From: an uncultured Collinsella sp.
Lineage (GTDB): Bacteria > Actinomycetota > Coriobacteriia > Coriobacteriales > Coriobacteriaceae
Assembly (NCBI GenBank): GCA_900546085.1
Contig: URBS01000001.1
Span: 1 to 58,632 of the forward strand
Length of the DNA stretch: 58,632 bases
Direction: 5' to 3'
The stretch's first letter is position 1. Each line of letters starts with the position of its first letter. Made by a program: the position numbers and the translations under genes. The notes under the pieces were generated by a model that saw nothing but the letters and a program-made list of their open reading frames with translations, did no database searches and was not told the DNA's origin. Shown one piece after another: positions 31,701-43,843 of this stretch.

Positions 31701-34700
31701 GTCAAACGCTACCGTCTTACAATCAGCGGAACGTGCCCAATCGACCTCCTGGCTCGTCCAGTGGACGCCATCGAGACTCGTCTCAACACGCATCTTGGTC
31801 ACGGTGCCGTTGCCGGCGTCATCGCGCGGATAGTACTCGAGCTTATCGAGCTTGTAAGCGCGTCCATAGTCAACGGTAAGCGCCTTGCCCAGATCGTTGC
31901 CACCGGAGTGGAAACCGCCGTCGCCCGACTGGAACTCATGGTCGAAGGCGAGCTCGGCCTTATGGCTGCCGTAAAGTGAGCCCTCCCAGGTGATTTCCTC
32001 GGCGTCGGGGACGTTCCGCCACGGATCGAGTGCGGAGTTCGCCTCGAGCACATCGCTCCAGGCGGAGTAACCTTCGGCGTTGCGCGAACGAATCTGGTAG
32101 GTGTGCTTGCTATTGTAGGCGAGGTCGGTGTGCGTGAACTCGGCCGCATCACCCACGGCAAACACAGTGCCGTCGACCTTAAGGTCGTAGGAGGTAGCAC
32201 CATCGACCTTTCCCCAGGTGAGCTTGATGCTCGTTGGGGTCGTGGCGTCCTCGGGGGCAGCAAGGTTCGTGGGTGCGGAGAGGTTCTCGTTGAGGCGATC
32301 GGCTGTGAGCGTGGCGTCGGCGTTCACGAAACCGCCCAGCTCAAGCGTCTGCGCCGCTGCAGCAACATCGGTCTTCGCGAACTTGACGTAGACCTTGGGG
32401 TTCGTGGTGATCTTGGTGTTGTTGAAGCTCTCGCCCTGCTCGGCCTCGGTGCCGTCCGCATCGCTGCCGTAGTGGTTGAGGTTGGGGGTCTCGCTGTAGA
32501 AGTAGACCGCCTGGCCGGCCTCGGGGGTCGCGGCGTCAAAGGTCTCCTGCGAGTCGACCTCAACCACGTTGAGTGCGGATCCGCCGTTCTTGGCGACAAC
32601 GCTCGTGGGCTTGGCGGACACATTGGCCACGAAGGTCGTGGTGCGGTTGGAGTCGTAGCCGTTGTAGCCGCCCTGCGAGGCCTCGGCGGTAAAGGTCGCG
32701 GTGCCGCCTGCGGCCTTGGAGCTGTAGACGGTGCTCACATGCTCACCGTAGGAGATATTGTCGATCGTGCCGTAGGAATCGTCCTCAGTCGTGTTGTTCT
32801 CGATGGAGGAGCCGTCGTCCTCGTACTGCGTAAAGGTGCCGTCGCCCTCGGTGGCGAAGAACTCGACGATACGCTGGCTGCGGTCGGTACCCTTGGTGTT
32901 GGTGTCGCTCACGGCCTCGGGGTTGTTGTTCTCGGCGTACATCGGCACGATAGCGTTGGCCTTCACAAACAGCGGCAGCTTCCAAAGCGGAGCCTCGTAG
33001 TTGTTGAGAACCTGGCCGCCGCGATACTGCTTACCCGAGAAGTAATCGATCCAGATGGTGGGATTCTCGTCGGTGCCGTAGTTGGGGAGGTAAATCCCAT
33101 TGCGAATGTCGTTGCCGTTCTCGTCTGCCTGGGTATCCTGATACACCGGTGCCACTAGGAAGTTCTCACCGAACATATACTGGTACTGCGTCGAAGTGCT
33201 TGCGGCGTACTCGGAGTTGTCGGAAAGCAGCATGGCGCGGATCATGGGCAGGCCGGCATCGCCGTTACCCGTGTCGATGTTGGCCGCCGAGGCCGCGCTC
33301 GTGTAGATATAGGGCATGAGCTGCGCCTTGAGCTTGAGGTAGAAGCGCGAGATGCCTGTGTAGGGATCGCCGTGCGTCATGGGCGATTTACGGTAGGTGC
33401 CCCAACCGTCCATGTCAAGCATAGAGGGCGTGAACGTCTTCCACTGGTAGTCACGCGCAGAGATGATGGGGTCGCCGCCAAAGATGCCATCCATGTCGGA
33501 GCCGATGTTGGGGTTGCCCGAAAGACTCTGACCGATATACGTGGGGATATGGAAGCGAATGTACTCCCAGTTACCGCCATACTGGTCGCCGGTCCAAATG
33601 CCACCAAAGCGCTGCGTGCCGGCCCAACCATCGAGCGTGATGATGTTGGGGCGCTTGTTAGCGCCGGTCGTCACCGTGTCATAAGCTGTCTTGATGCCAT
33701 TGAGACCAAAGGAGTAGCCAGATCCAACCCAGGCAACGTCGGTCTTAAGGGTAGTGATGCCTCCCGTCTTGACCTCGGCGTCGAAGTCGCGAAGCAGATG
33801 CCACGGGGTCTCAGGGTTGCTGTCGGGCTCAAGGTTGGACTGGGTCCACAAGCCCGTGCTCACACCCTTGGAGTTGGCATACTCGGTGAACTTCTTAAGG
33901 TTGTCGACATTGGCACGCACAGCGTTAAGACGGTCGGCCGAGCTCGCTCCGTCGGAGTTGACGCCGCCGGTCTTGTAGTAACCGTTCTGGCCATAGCCGG
34001 CGCCGTAACCGTCGTTCGGCAGGAACCAGCCGAGCGGCATGTCGTTGTCCTCGTAGTCATCGATAACCTGACGAGCAGAGAACTGGCGGTCGAAATCGGT
34101 CGCTTTCATGTTCTCGGTATCAACCGTAGGGCCCTCACCGTTGAGCGTCTCGGCCGCAAGTGTGCCGTCGAGCTTGTAGCCCGTCGACATGCCAGACTCG
34201 TACTTAACGTCGCCCTTCTCGCTCGAGGACTTGCTGCCCTTGGTCTCCCACTTCTTTTGACCCGAGGTCGTTGACCAGCCATCACGGTTATAGGCATTAA
34301 GATGACCAAGGTAGAACCCGTACTCGGGCAGCAGTACCGGGTTACCGGTCACCTTGTAGTAGTCCTGCAGCATCTCGGTTGCCACGTTCGAAGCGCCCTC
34401 GTTGGTCGCCACGAAGTAGTAGGCATCAAACTCATTCTCGCTGTGCAAAGTCGTGACCGTCGATGAGTCCGTGGAACCGAAGTCGTAGGAACCCTCTGCA
34501 AACGTGTTTCGGAGTACGCCGTAGCCGTCACTCGTCCAATAAAACGGGTTGGGCGAGGCAACGCCGCCATCGGTCCAGTTGTTCGTGTTGGAGATGGCGA
34601 TGGTCTGGTTGGTGTGCAGGAAGCGTCCGTTCTGGGTGCCGCCGCCAAAGAAGTTCTCGGACTTCTCCTTGGCGAGCGTCTGGACGGTACCCTTCTTATC

Positions 34701-35177
34701 AAGGTCGAGGGACGCGGACTCGGAAACCACGACACGGTCGCCTGACTTGATACTCATCTTGCCAGTCGCCTTGTCCAGGATCACGGTCGCCTTTCCGCCG
34801 GTGATCTCGATAGTGTCGCCCTTGTCGGCAACCGTCGCACTCGGCTTGCTGTAGGTGTCCGAGGTATCGGGCTGAGCCTGGATCTTAGCCGTGTGGGACT
34901 TACTACGCGGCGTGGCGTACTCGGAAAACTCACCCTTGGGGTCGACGTTATAACGGAAAATACCGTCCTCGAGGAACGTAATACGGCCCTTGATGCCGTC
35001 AGCGAAATCGATGTCGACGACATTCGAGGCAGATGAGGACACGGTCGCCGAGTCGACGCCCTTGAGTGGCGTGGCAATCGCCTGCTGGGGATTGGCAAAC
35101 ACGAGCGTCGCTGCAGTGGCAACGAGGACCGCGCTTCCCTTCACCCACCGTTTCGTAAAAATGGAATTCCTACACAC
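28764..35177 (-). CDS. Giant sortase-anchored GH31 glycosidase with multiple carbohydrate-binding modules
   Basis: This is a secreted, wall-anchored glycoside hydrolase of 2137 residues. A signal peptide (about 1-36) is followed by a GH31-type N-domain and the catalytic barrel. The likely nucleophile is D480 in LKTDVAW and the likely acid/base D531 in IWTGDQYGG. Then come an FnIII domain (about 966-1047) and an F5/8 discoidin domain (1049-1187). A dockerin-like DLNDNGVYDVYDYSF (about 1240) and a cohesin-like domain (about 1268-1395) follow. Next are another galactose-binding-like domain (1410-1590), an Ig-like domain, FIVAR, F5/8 (1762-1909), two more FIVAR, and IPNTGD (2102) with a membrane tail. 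It starts at GTG after AAAGGAG. The substrate is probably a host or dietary alpha-glycan; an alpha-N-acetylgalactosaminidase of the GH31_18 kind is one hypothesis. Confidence 0.88.
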   Translation of the reverse strand: MCRNSIFTKRWVKGSAVLVATAATLVFANPQQAIATPLKGVDSATVSSSASNVVDIDFADGIKGRITFLEDGIFRYNVDPKGEFSEYATPRSKSHTAKIQAQPDTSDTYSKPSATVADKGDTIEITGGKATVILDKATGKMSIKSGDRVVVSESASLDLDKKGTVQTLAKEKSENFFGGGTQNGRFLHTNQTIAISNTNNWTDGGVASPNPFYWTSDGYGVLRNTFAEGSYDFGSTDSSTVTTLHSENEFDAYYFVATNEGASNVATEMLQDYYKVTGNPVLLPEYGFYLGHLNAYNRDGWSTTSGQKKWETKGSKSSSEKGDVKYESGMSTGYKLDGTLAAETLNGEGPTVDTENMKATDFDRQFSARQVIDDYEDNDMPLGWFLPNDGYGAGYGQNGYYKTGGVNSDGASSADRLNAVRANVDNLKKFTEYANSKGVSTGLWTQSNLEPDSNPETPWHLLRDFDAEVKTGGITTLKTDVAWVGSGYSFGLNGIKTAYDTVTTGANKRPNIITLDGWAGTQRFGGIWTGDQYGGNWEYIRFHIPTYIGQSLSGNPNIGSDMDGIFGGDPIISARDYQWKTFTPSMLDMDGWGTYRKSPMTHGDPYTGISRFYLKLKAQLMPYIYTSAASAANIDTGNGDAGLPMIRAMLLSDNSEYAASTSTQYQYMFGENFLVAPVYQDTQADENGNDIRNGIYLPNYGTDENPTIWIDYFSGKQYRGGQVLNNYEAPLWKLPLFVKANAIVPMYAENNNPEAVSDTNTKGTDRSQRIVEFFATEGDGTFTQYEDDGSSIENNTTEDDSYGTIDNISYGEHVSTVYSSKAAGGTATFTAEASQGGYNGYDSNRTTTFVANVSAKPTSVVAKNGGSALNVVEVDSQETFDAATPEAGQAVYFYSETPNLNHYGSDADGTEAEQGESFNNTKITTNPKVYVKFAKTDVAAAAQTLELGGFVNADATLTADRLNENLSAPTNLAAPEDATTPTSIKLTWGKVDGATSYDLKVDGTVFAVGDAAEFTHTDLAYNSKHTYQIRSRNAEGYSAWSDVLEANSALDPWRNVPDAEEITWEGSLYGSHKAELAFDHEFQSGDGGFHSGGNDLGKALTVDYGRAYKLDKLEYYPRDDAGNGTVTKMRVETSLDGVHWTSQEVDWARSADCKTVAFDGTVAARYVRMTPLASVGNFFSASEIAIYKTDGTDGFAVGSNLNKATISDGDYSNMKNYLGLENREPDTPTFGSQIRDHFADLNDNGVYDVYDYSFTMAGLDGGTKQKGKVAGSLAVIPSKTEVEAGDEITVDVYAADAKNVNALGALVNFKSDQFEFVSESIAQDGSTAGMENLSREKVQFVDGTQTINLAFANRGDGKLYNGTGAVASFKLKAKTAGKVELPSTSWLIGPACDALEFASDGTVTMPDVPQPTVAEYAQDAFNITMTNDELTTDDGTNVEKLIQQKSYNALFDNNEGDNGFEFLWNWSGNWDSEGKLPSYVKLPTTMTFAFKTPSKLDSVEVVNRNGGNGTVQKIKAVVTFEDGSIQEFAGGEYDSFLARYAFDLSAENKGKKATKVEVTPLEASGDQMLTLREVNFNYTQGVEAIEGVELGKNQTEFFEGDITPVDAKATPESAGYPYVTVESSDPSVVSVSAVQAGDSVSYYLRANKAGKAKITVASVLDPSKTASYEVEVKAGVDTSALVAALSKAAGYSESVYTKDSYAALTTAVEAARKLLDSGQGSYSKKDVADATAKIEKAIDGLKMRPVDEKILINTPENRKNVKVADFSSEADYEGSNAVNALDGDERTLWHSDWAHGTGMPQYLSVDLGRDYDLTDVTFLPRQDGGTNGDIFEAEILVSDTADGYEMGTAASMGTFAFDNDGRVLTDRGDWKQMSFGAARGRYVTVKVIHAGGGDVDAYCSMAELKFYGTAVPDPVAKDDLATAIEKVDAEVAAGDLKAGDYTEASWTALENALASARAILSDENATQDEVDQALRALESARGALEKTPVVPVENPTKKQLKALVKQAKETDTRGKTDESVKALTDAITYAEDVLGDENASDTQLQAAYDQLKLAIESLRDADSGNQGGSGNQGSGNGSNGGNQAGKPAGDKAQGSKKNGSAIPNTGDQTAATVVTVGGLGAIIAAIGAFFHRRSKAK

Positions 35178-36040
35178 CTGGACTCCTTTCCTCCGACATG
35201 CGGAAGCGTCGCGGACGCACGCCCTGCAGCATGGGCGAACGCATCAAACGGGGGGGTGTTCGGTACATTCCGTGCAGTGGGCCCACCCGTTACCAAGGGG
35301 TCAACTGGTAGTAACCAGATATCCCCCTATTAGGTCGAATCAGCATACGGGAGCAGTTGCGCAACCAAGTTCGGAATTCTCCCAGTGGTATTAAAATGAG
35401 CGTCAATGGCAGGGTGGGCTAAATAAGCCATACCAATTGGTTCTTCAGTCAAATATCAATTAAGCAAAAATGTACTGTTTATCTGGTATTACACAGACCG
35501 TACCTCTCCCTCGGGAGCTGGGCTTCGCGAAGTTTCCCGAGAGAGAGGCTCAGCCGCCACCCTGCGACCTACCGGATATTGCCATGACGTACGTTGACTG
35601 ATTTGGTTTGGATAAAAAGGTTGACGGAGAGTGATGGGCGGTTAGTTCAGATACGTATAATTTGGCCGTGGCCTTGGGCACGAAATTGCCGCTTGGAAGC
35701 CGACGCGGACCCAGTATTGGGCCGTTCCCGGCTTGGCTGAGCATCTTGATCGATTCAGATTGCCAAAAGTAGGCCGAATGAGTCCAAATCGATCTTCTCC
35801 TACTAACAGCAAAAAGGCCTCCATACAAAGAGTGGGCCCTGCCGCTCGAACGAACGGCAGGGCCCACTCTCATTTTCTATTTAGCCTTAGTCATCGCACA
35901 AAGCCCCTTCGGCAGCACACGGTGCACCCAAGTCACCGAAGGCCGGGGCGGAGGGGGCCGAGCTTCCCACTGAGCGACTCTGCTTGCAGCCGGAGCGAAG
36001 GGGGAACTCGGCCCCCTCCGCCCCGGCCGACCCGGTCACA
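35178..36040. other. 863-bp gene-free region between GH31 and carB
   Basis: The half next to the GH31 gene is AT-richer than its surroundings (about 35330-35510) and probably holds its promoter. GTTACCA and TGGTAGTAAC form a loose inverted repeat near 35290-35317. From 35640 to 35825 an open frame of about 60 codons on the minus strand has no start signal or recognisable family, and I regard it as chance or part of a repeat. The rest holds the hairpins listed separately. Confidence 0.5.
35830..35869. terminator. 15-bp perfect hairpin in the GH31-carB gap
   Basis: GAGTGGGCCCTGCCG (35830-35844) and its exact complement (35855-35869) enclose 10 bases. TCATTTTC follows on the plus strand. It may be the terminator of the carAB operon, which ends 170 bases away. 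Confidence 0.6.

Positions 36041-36057
<17 letters not shown>
35911..36057. repeat. Nested inverted repeat overlapping the 3' end of carB
   Basis: The inner arms GGCCGGGGCGGAGGGGGCC (from 35941) and its complement (ending 36027) match over 22 perfect bases plus 5 after a bulge. The outer arms are GGCAGCACACGGTG (35911-35924) and CACCGTGTGCTGC (36045-36057). The right outer arm is the last codons of carB, so the gene end itself takes part in the fold. Confidence 0.75.
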
Positions 36058-39355
<3,298 letters not shown>

Positions 39356-39356
39356 G

Positions 39357-40796
39357 TTAGTTCTCCTCGGTCGCAGCGTTCTCGGACTCGGCGAAATTCC
39401 AGCCGGCGAGGCGGTCCTTCGCGGTGTCGATGTCCAGGTAGTTCTCCTCGCCGTCCATGAGTCGCGTAAAGGCGGTAAAGAGATAGTGGGCATCGGTGGG
39501 GCCAGGCGAAGCCTCGGGGTGGTACTGGACCGAGAAACACGGGGCGTCGAGCAGCTGGATGCCCTCGGCGGTGCCGTCGTTGAGGTTCACATGTGTCAGG
39601 CGAATGCGACCAAAGCGCTCGTTCATCACGACCGGCGCGATGCCGCGACGCACCCAGGCGCGCAGGTCACCGTCGGCCGCATACTCGGTTTCGCCGCCGG
39701 AAAGCTCCGGAATCAGTTTGCCCAGACTGGGGAACAGCAGGCCAAAGCCGTGGTTTTGCGCGGTGATCTCCACGCGACGGCTCACCAGATTCATGACCGG
39801 CTGGTTACCGCCACGGTGACCGAATTTAAGCTTTTCCATTTGGGCGCCGCAGGCCAGGCTGATCATCTGGTGACCGAGGCAAATGCCAAAGACCGGCACC
39901 TTGCCGATCAGCTGCTGTACCTGCTCATAGGTCTCCACCACGGCATCGGGGTCGCCGGGGCCGTTGGACAAAAAGACGCCATCGGGATTCATGTCGAGCA
40001 CCTGCTGGGCGGGCGTATCCCACGGCACGACGGTGAGATCGCAGCCGGCACGGACCAGGCCCTCCAGAATACCGCGCTTCACACCGCAGTCGTAGGCGAC
40101 CACTTTGTGACGGGCAGGAGCGGCAGCCGCAAGCGCAAAGTCATGCGTGGCAGGCAGGTCGGCGGCCACAAACTCGTGAGGCGCGGGGCAACTTACGGTC
40201 TTGACCAGGTTCTCGCCTACCAGCGTGGGCGCAGCGGACAAGCGCTCGGCAAGCTCGTCGACGTCGAAGATCTCGGTCGAGATAATGCCCATCTTGGAAC
40301 CATTGTCGCGCAGATGGCGCACCAGAGCGCGGGTGTCGATACCCTCGATAGCGACGATGCCGTGAGCGCGCAGGTACTCCGGCACGCTGACGGCCGAGCG
40401 CCAGTTAGAAGGCGTGGCGCACATATCGCGAACGATCATGCCGCGCATAGCCGGAGCGCTCGCAGGGCGCACGGCGTCGCCGGGGAAGGCCGACTGGACA
40501 TCGGTCTCGTCGATACCGTAATTGCCGATCTGCGGATAGGTCATGGTTACAATTTGGCCGGCATAACTCGGGTCGGTCATGACCTCAAAGTAGCCCTCGA
40601 GCGAGGTGTTGAAGCAGACTTCGCCGGTCGCGGTGCCCTCGGTGCCGCATGCACGTCCATAAAAAATGGTCCCATCCTCAAGATACAGGATACAGGGACC
40701 GCAGGTGCCCTTGCTGGTTTTGGCCAGCATACGCTGGCAAAGCTCGCTGGGCGCGAAGGTGCGGGCGGCAGCGCCCGCGGTATGGTTGTTCGCCAT
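39357..40796 (-). CDS. carA: Carbamoyl-phosphate synthase small chain
   Basis: This is the glutaminase subunit, 479 residues. About 20-25 residues (MANNHTAGAAARTFAPSELC) extend it beyond the usual N-terminus. The CarA N-domain reads CILYLEDGTIFYGRACGTEGTATGEVCFNTSLEGYFEVMTD in two parts. The class I amidotransferase site has the nucleophile in VFGICLGHQM and the His-Glu pair in VQYHPEASPGP. The ATG at 40796 is preceded by GAAGGAGA. Just 11 bases upstream of the start is a hairpin that matches a PyrR-binding loop and would cover the ribosome-binding region, suggesting translational repression by pyrimidines. Confidence 0.97.
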   Translation of the reverse strand: MANNHTAGAAARTFAPSELCQRMLAKTSKGTCGPCILYLEDGTIFYGRACGTEGTATGEVCFNTSLEGYFEVMTDPSYAGQIVTMTYPQIGNYGIDETDVQSAFPGDAVRPASAPAMRGMIVRDMCATPSNWRSAVSVPEYLRAHGIVAIEGIDTRALVRHLRDNGSKMGIISTEIFDVDELAERLSAAPTLVGENLVKTVSCPAPHEFVAADLPATHDFALAAAAPARHKVVAYDCGVKRGILEGLVRAGCDLTVVPWDTPAQQVLDMNPDGVFLSNGPGDPDAVVETYEQVQQLIGKVPVFGICLGHQMISLACGAQMEKLKFGHRGGNQPVMNLVSRRVEITAQNHGFGLLFPSLGKLIPELSGGETEYAADGDLRAWVRRGIAPVVMNERFGRIRLTHVNLNDGTAEGIQLLDAPCFSVQYHPEASPGPTDAHYLFTAFTRLMDGEENYLDIDTAKDRLAGWNFAESENAATEEN

Positions 40797-40807
40797 AATT
40801 CTCCTTC

Positions 40808-40825
40808 CCGGTCTCACAGGACCGG
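40808..40825 (-). promoter_or_regulatory. Probable PyrR-binding RNA hairpin in the carA leader
   Basis: The transcript reads CCGGUCCUGUGAGACCGG, a 6-bp stem with the loop segment UCCUGUGAGACC. It is followed at once by GAAGGAG, the carA ribosome-binding site. The PyrR consensus is UCCNGNGAGRYY at the top of a hairpin. A site that abuts the Shine-Dalgarno sequence suggests translational repression, as described for mycobacterial pyr mRNA. PyrR itself is not in the window. Confidence 0.65.
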
Positions 40826-40955
40826 CTTAAAGGTGTGTAGTTAGGCCTCGCGGTATTGTAACCGCAAGCATGCCTCATGGCGTTAATTTCATCGAAATGT
40901 TTACGAAATGATAATTATGACTTTCTATGCATAATGATTATTTAATCCCGTCCCA

Positions 40956-40997
40956 GAAAAATTATCCCGCGTGGGCTTGTGGCTCACGCGGGATAAT
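40956..40997 (-). terminator. Intrinsic terminator downstream of the 321-aa membrane protein gene
   Basis: ATTATCCCGCGTG (40961-40973) and its exact complement (40985-40997) form a 13-bp stem, with TTTTT following on the minus strand. Confidence 0.9.
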
Positions 40998-41003
40998 GGC
41001 CTC

Positions 41004-41969
41004 TTACTTTTGCTTGTCCTGTTCCAGCAGATCGGACGGTGAGCGATCGGGCTTGCCGCCGCGGAAAATCTCGCGGCCATGCAGACGATGCTCCAGGTCA
41101 CGTTCGGCCTTTTCCTCGTCAATCTTGGTCTGGCTCACCACCGGGTCCTCGATCAGCGACGAAACCGAGTTCACCTGTTTTTGAATGCGCTCGGCAATGG
41201 TGTCGTCCATGCTTACGATGCGCATCTTCCAGTCGATACTCGTGGCGTTGGATGAGCTCTTGGTCCACACAAACGTCAAAATGGCGCTCTGATGACCCCG
41301 CGCGGGAAACATGCCAAAGAAGGAATCGTGCTGAATGTTGCTATCCTCGTCGATATAGGCGTGAACGTTATACACCACGCGGTCGATCTTATCGTTGAGC
41401 AGCGCGTTGGTCGCAAGCGCAGCGGCCTGAATCTGCCCGTTGGACAGCAGCTCGAGCTCGTTGGCAGACGATGTGTCCAACACCGTCACCTCGACCGTGC
41501 CCGTACGCTCATCAGCTTCATCGACGGTAAAGTCGAGCGGGAACTGCGTAAAGCCGTTACCCCACTCAAGGCCGCCCTTCAGCGCCGTCGAAACGGTATC
41601 CACCGAAACGCTCTCGGACAGGTTGGCGGTGTTCAGGCGTCGCATCACGCCGTAGCCAATCTGCATGCCCACAATCAGCACCAAGATGCCAATGACCACG
41701 GCCATGGCAGTCTTCGTAATGGTATGGCTCACCTGCGAGCCCGAAGGGTCGTCCTCGGACAGCGGGTCGATATGTTTTGCCTGGCTCGCGCGGTCCTCGC
41801 TGCGCAGCTGCGCTAGCGCCGCTTTGTCACCGCGCTTGGCCGCAGCCTCCTTCTCACGCATGCGCTCGGTTCGCTTTTTGGCAAGCGTGGGATCCAAGAC
41901 ACCGGATGCATCGATTTCGGAGAATAACTCCGTCACTTCTTCCGGAGTCAAAGGGTTCTTGTCAGCCAT
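41004..41969 (-). CDS. Unknown single-pass membrane protein
   Basis: I do not recognise this 321-residue protein. An acidic and basic N-terminal cytoplasmic part (about 1-85) contains a charged helical stretch, KKRTERMREKEAAAKRGDKAALAQL. One hydrophobic helix follows, AMAVVIGILVLIVGMQIGYG (about 88-107). The exterior domain (about 110-290) is rich in beta-like segments, for example TGTVEVTVLDTSSANELELL and HQSAILTFVWTKSSSNATSI. The C-terminus is again charged (EEEKAERDLEHRLHGREIF region). The gene follows the ABC exporter by 19 bases and probably shares its transcript, so an accessory role in export or envelope function is possible. Confidence 0.6.
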   Translation of the reverse strand: MADKNPLTPEEVTELFSEIDASGVLDPTLAKKRTERMREKEAAAKRGDKAALAQLRSEDRASQAKHIDPLSEDDPSGSQVSHTITKTAMAVVIGILVLIVGMQIGYGVMRRLNTANLSESVSVDTVSTALKGGLEWGNGFTQFPLDFTVDEADERTGTVEVTVLDTSSANELELLSNGQIQAAALATNALLNDKIDRVVYNVHAYIDEDSNIQHDSFFGMFPARGHQSAILTFVWTKSSSNATSIDWKMRIVSMDDTIAERIQKQVNSVSSLIEDPVVSQTKIDEEKAERDLEHRLHGREIFRGGKPDRSPSDLLEQDKQK

Positions 41970-41988
41970 AAACTTCCTGTCATATCAA

Positions 41989-43761
41989 TCAGTCGAGCTC
42001 GTGCGCACGCGCACCTTCGAACTGCATTCGATAGTAACGGGCATAAGTGCCGCCACGGGCGAGAAGCACCTCGTGCGTGCCACGCTCCACAACGCGACCA
42101 TGCTCAACGGTCGCAATCTCATCGGCATGCTTAATGGTCGAAAGACGGTGGGCGATGATAATCGTGGTGCGGCCGCGTGCCAGCTCTTCGAGCGACTCCT
42201 GCACCGCCTCCTCGCTCTCGTTATCCAAAGCACTCGTCGCCTCGTCCAAAATCAGGATCTTGGGGTTCTTGAGAAACACGCGCGCGATGGCAACACGCTG
42301 CTTCTGTCCGCCCGAAAGACGGCTGCCGCGCTCGCCCACGACCGTGTCATAGCCCTGTGGAAGCGACTCGATAAAGGCATCGATGTTGGCGCGACGGGCG
42401 GCCTCGGCGATCTCTTCAGCCGTAGCGCCCGGCTTGCCATAGGCGATGTTCTCGCCAATCGTACCGTCAAATAGATAGACATCCTGCTGCACCAGGCCGA
42501 TGGCGCGGCGCAGGCTCTGCTGCGTCACATCGCGCACATCCTGGCCGTCGATGCTAATGGATCCGGCAGCCACGTCATAAAAGCGCGGCAGCAGCGAACA
42601 GGTCGTGGACTTGCCACCGCCCGAAGGGCCAACCAAAGCGATGGTCTGCCCGGGCTTGATGGACAGATTCATATGGTCGATAACGGGACACTCTTCGGCA
42701 TCGCCCTCGCCCAGCTCAACGTCCTCGTAGTTAAAGCACACGTCGTGATAATCCACGGCGCCGGCGGTCACCTGCAGATCCGTGGCGCCCGGCTTGTCTT
42801 GGATATCCGGCGCGGTCGAGAGCACCTCGTCCATACGCTTAAAGCCAGCGATGGCCTTCTGATACATTTCGGCCGAATTGACGAGTGTCTCGAGCGGCGT
42901 GCAGAACAGCGAAATGTAGAGCGCGAAGGTTGCCATATCGACCGCCTGCAGCTGACCCTGGGCAACGAGCCAACCACCCAGCAGCACCACGATCACGTAC
43001 AGCACGCCCGAGAGCAGGCCATACGTCGCAGTATAGACGCCCATGGCGTGATACATGTTTTCCTTGGACGAAAGGTAGCGATTGTTGGAGGCGCGGAACT
43101 TAGAGCGCTCGGTCTCCTCATTGGCAAAGCTCTTGACCACGCGCATGCCCGCCAGCGAATCCTGCAGCTGCGCATTGATGCCGCTGATTTTTTTGCGATT
43201 GTCGCTAAAGACCTCGCGCATGCGCATGTTCTGCCAAAACATGATGACCGCAAACGCTGCTGTCACCACAGCCATGGCAAGCGCCAGCACCGGGGCGATG
43301 GTAAAGAGGATCACAAACGAGCCGATAATCTCGATGCCGCAGATGATGATCCACTCGGGCACGTGATGCGCCGCCTCGCAGATATCGAACAGGTCGTTGA
43401 CCACGCGGCTCATCATGTCGCCCGAGCTGTTACGGTCGAAGTACGCAAAGCTAAAGCGCTCGTACTGGTCAAACAGGTCCTCGCGCATCTTGGACTCCAT
43501 GCGCGCGCCCATCACGTGGCCCCAGTAGCTCACAAAGTAGCGGCAGGCGCAACGGATGATATACATCAGCACCAAACCCACCGCGATCATACCGAGCGCC
43601 TGCATAATGGCAGCCTGACCCTGAGTAAACAGCCCACCGGTCAAATTGCGCAGAATAATAGGAAACGCAAGGTCAATGGCAGCAAGCACCAGAGCACAAA
43701 CAGTATCAGCAACAAAAAGCCCCATCTGGGGCTCGTAATACGAGAGAAACCTTTTCAGCAT
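41989..43761 (-). CDS. ABC exporter, fused permease and ATPase
   Basis: This is a half-transporter of the MsbA/LmrA type, 590 residues, working as a dimer to export lipids, peptides or drugs. Residues 1 to about 310 form the six-helix membrane domain. The ATPase part has Walker A GPSGGGKST (about 380), a Q-loop, the signature RLSGGQKQRVAIA, Walker B ILILDEATSALD and the switch IAHRLSTIKHADEIA. The substrate cannot be told. It is a homodimer candidate: only one such gene is present, unlike paired heterodimeric exporters. It follows the NUDIX gene by 82 bases with a hairpin between them. Confidence 0.92.
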   Translation of the reverse strand: MLKRFLSYYEPQMGLFVADTVCALVLAAIDLAFPIILRNLTGGLFTQGQAAIMQALGMIAVGLVLMYIIRCACRYFVSYWGHVMGARMESKMREDLFDQYERFSFAYFDRNSSGDMMSRVVNDLFDICEAAHHVPEWIIICGIEIIGSFVILFTIAPVLALAMAVVTAAFAVIMFWQNMRMREVFSDNRKKISGINAQLQDSLAGMRVVKSFANEETERSKFRASNNRYLSSKENMYHAMGVYTATYGLLSGVLYVIVVLLGGWLVAQGQLQAVDMATFALYISLFCTPLETLVNSAEMYQKAIAGFKRMDEVLSTAPDIQDKPGATDLQVTAGAVDYHDVCFNYEDVELGEGDAEECPVIDHMNLSIKPGQTIALVGPSGGGKSTTCSLLPRFYDVAAGSISIDGQDVRDVTQQSLRRAIGLVQQDVYLFDGTIGENIAYGKPGATAEEIAEAARRANIDAFIESLPQGYDTVVGERGSRLSGGQKQRVAIARVFLKNPKILILDEATSALDNESEEAVQESLEELARGRTTIIIAHRLSTIKHADEIATVEHGRVVERGTHEVLLARGGTYARYYRMQFEGARAHELD

Positions 43762-43792
43762 GTGATCCTCAAAGAAATATCAGCAACGTAAG

Positions 43793-43831
43793 GCCCTGGG
43801 ACAAAGTAATCAGTAGTACTTGTCCCAGGGC
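43793..43831. terminator. GGGACA-containing hairpin between NUDIX and exporter genes
   Basis: GCCCTGGGACAA pairs with TTGTCCCAGGGC over 12 perfect bases. The arms contain the GGGACA core. No T-tract follows on the minus strand, so termination is uncertain. Confidence 0.55.
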
Positions 43832-43843
43832 TATCCCCACTCG

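Noticed and set aside
35642..35824. A 60-codon minus-strand frame in the GH31-carB gap
   Set aside because: No ribosome-binding site, odd composition and no recognisable family; it may be part of a non-coding repeat.
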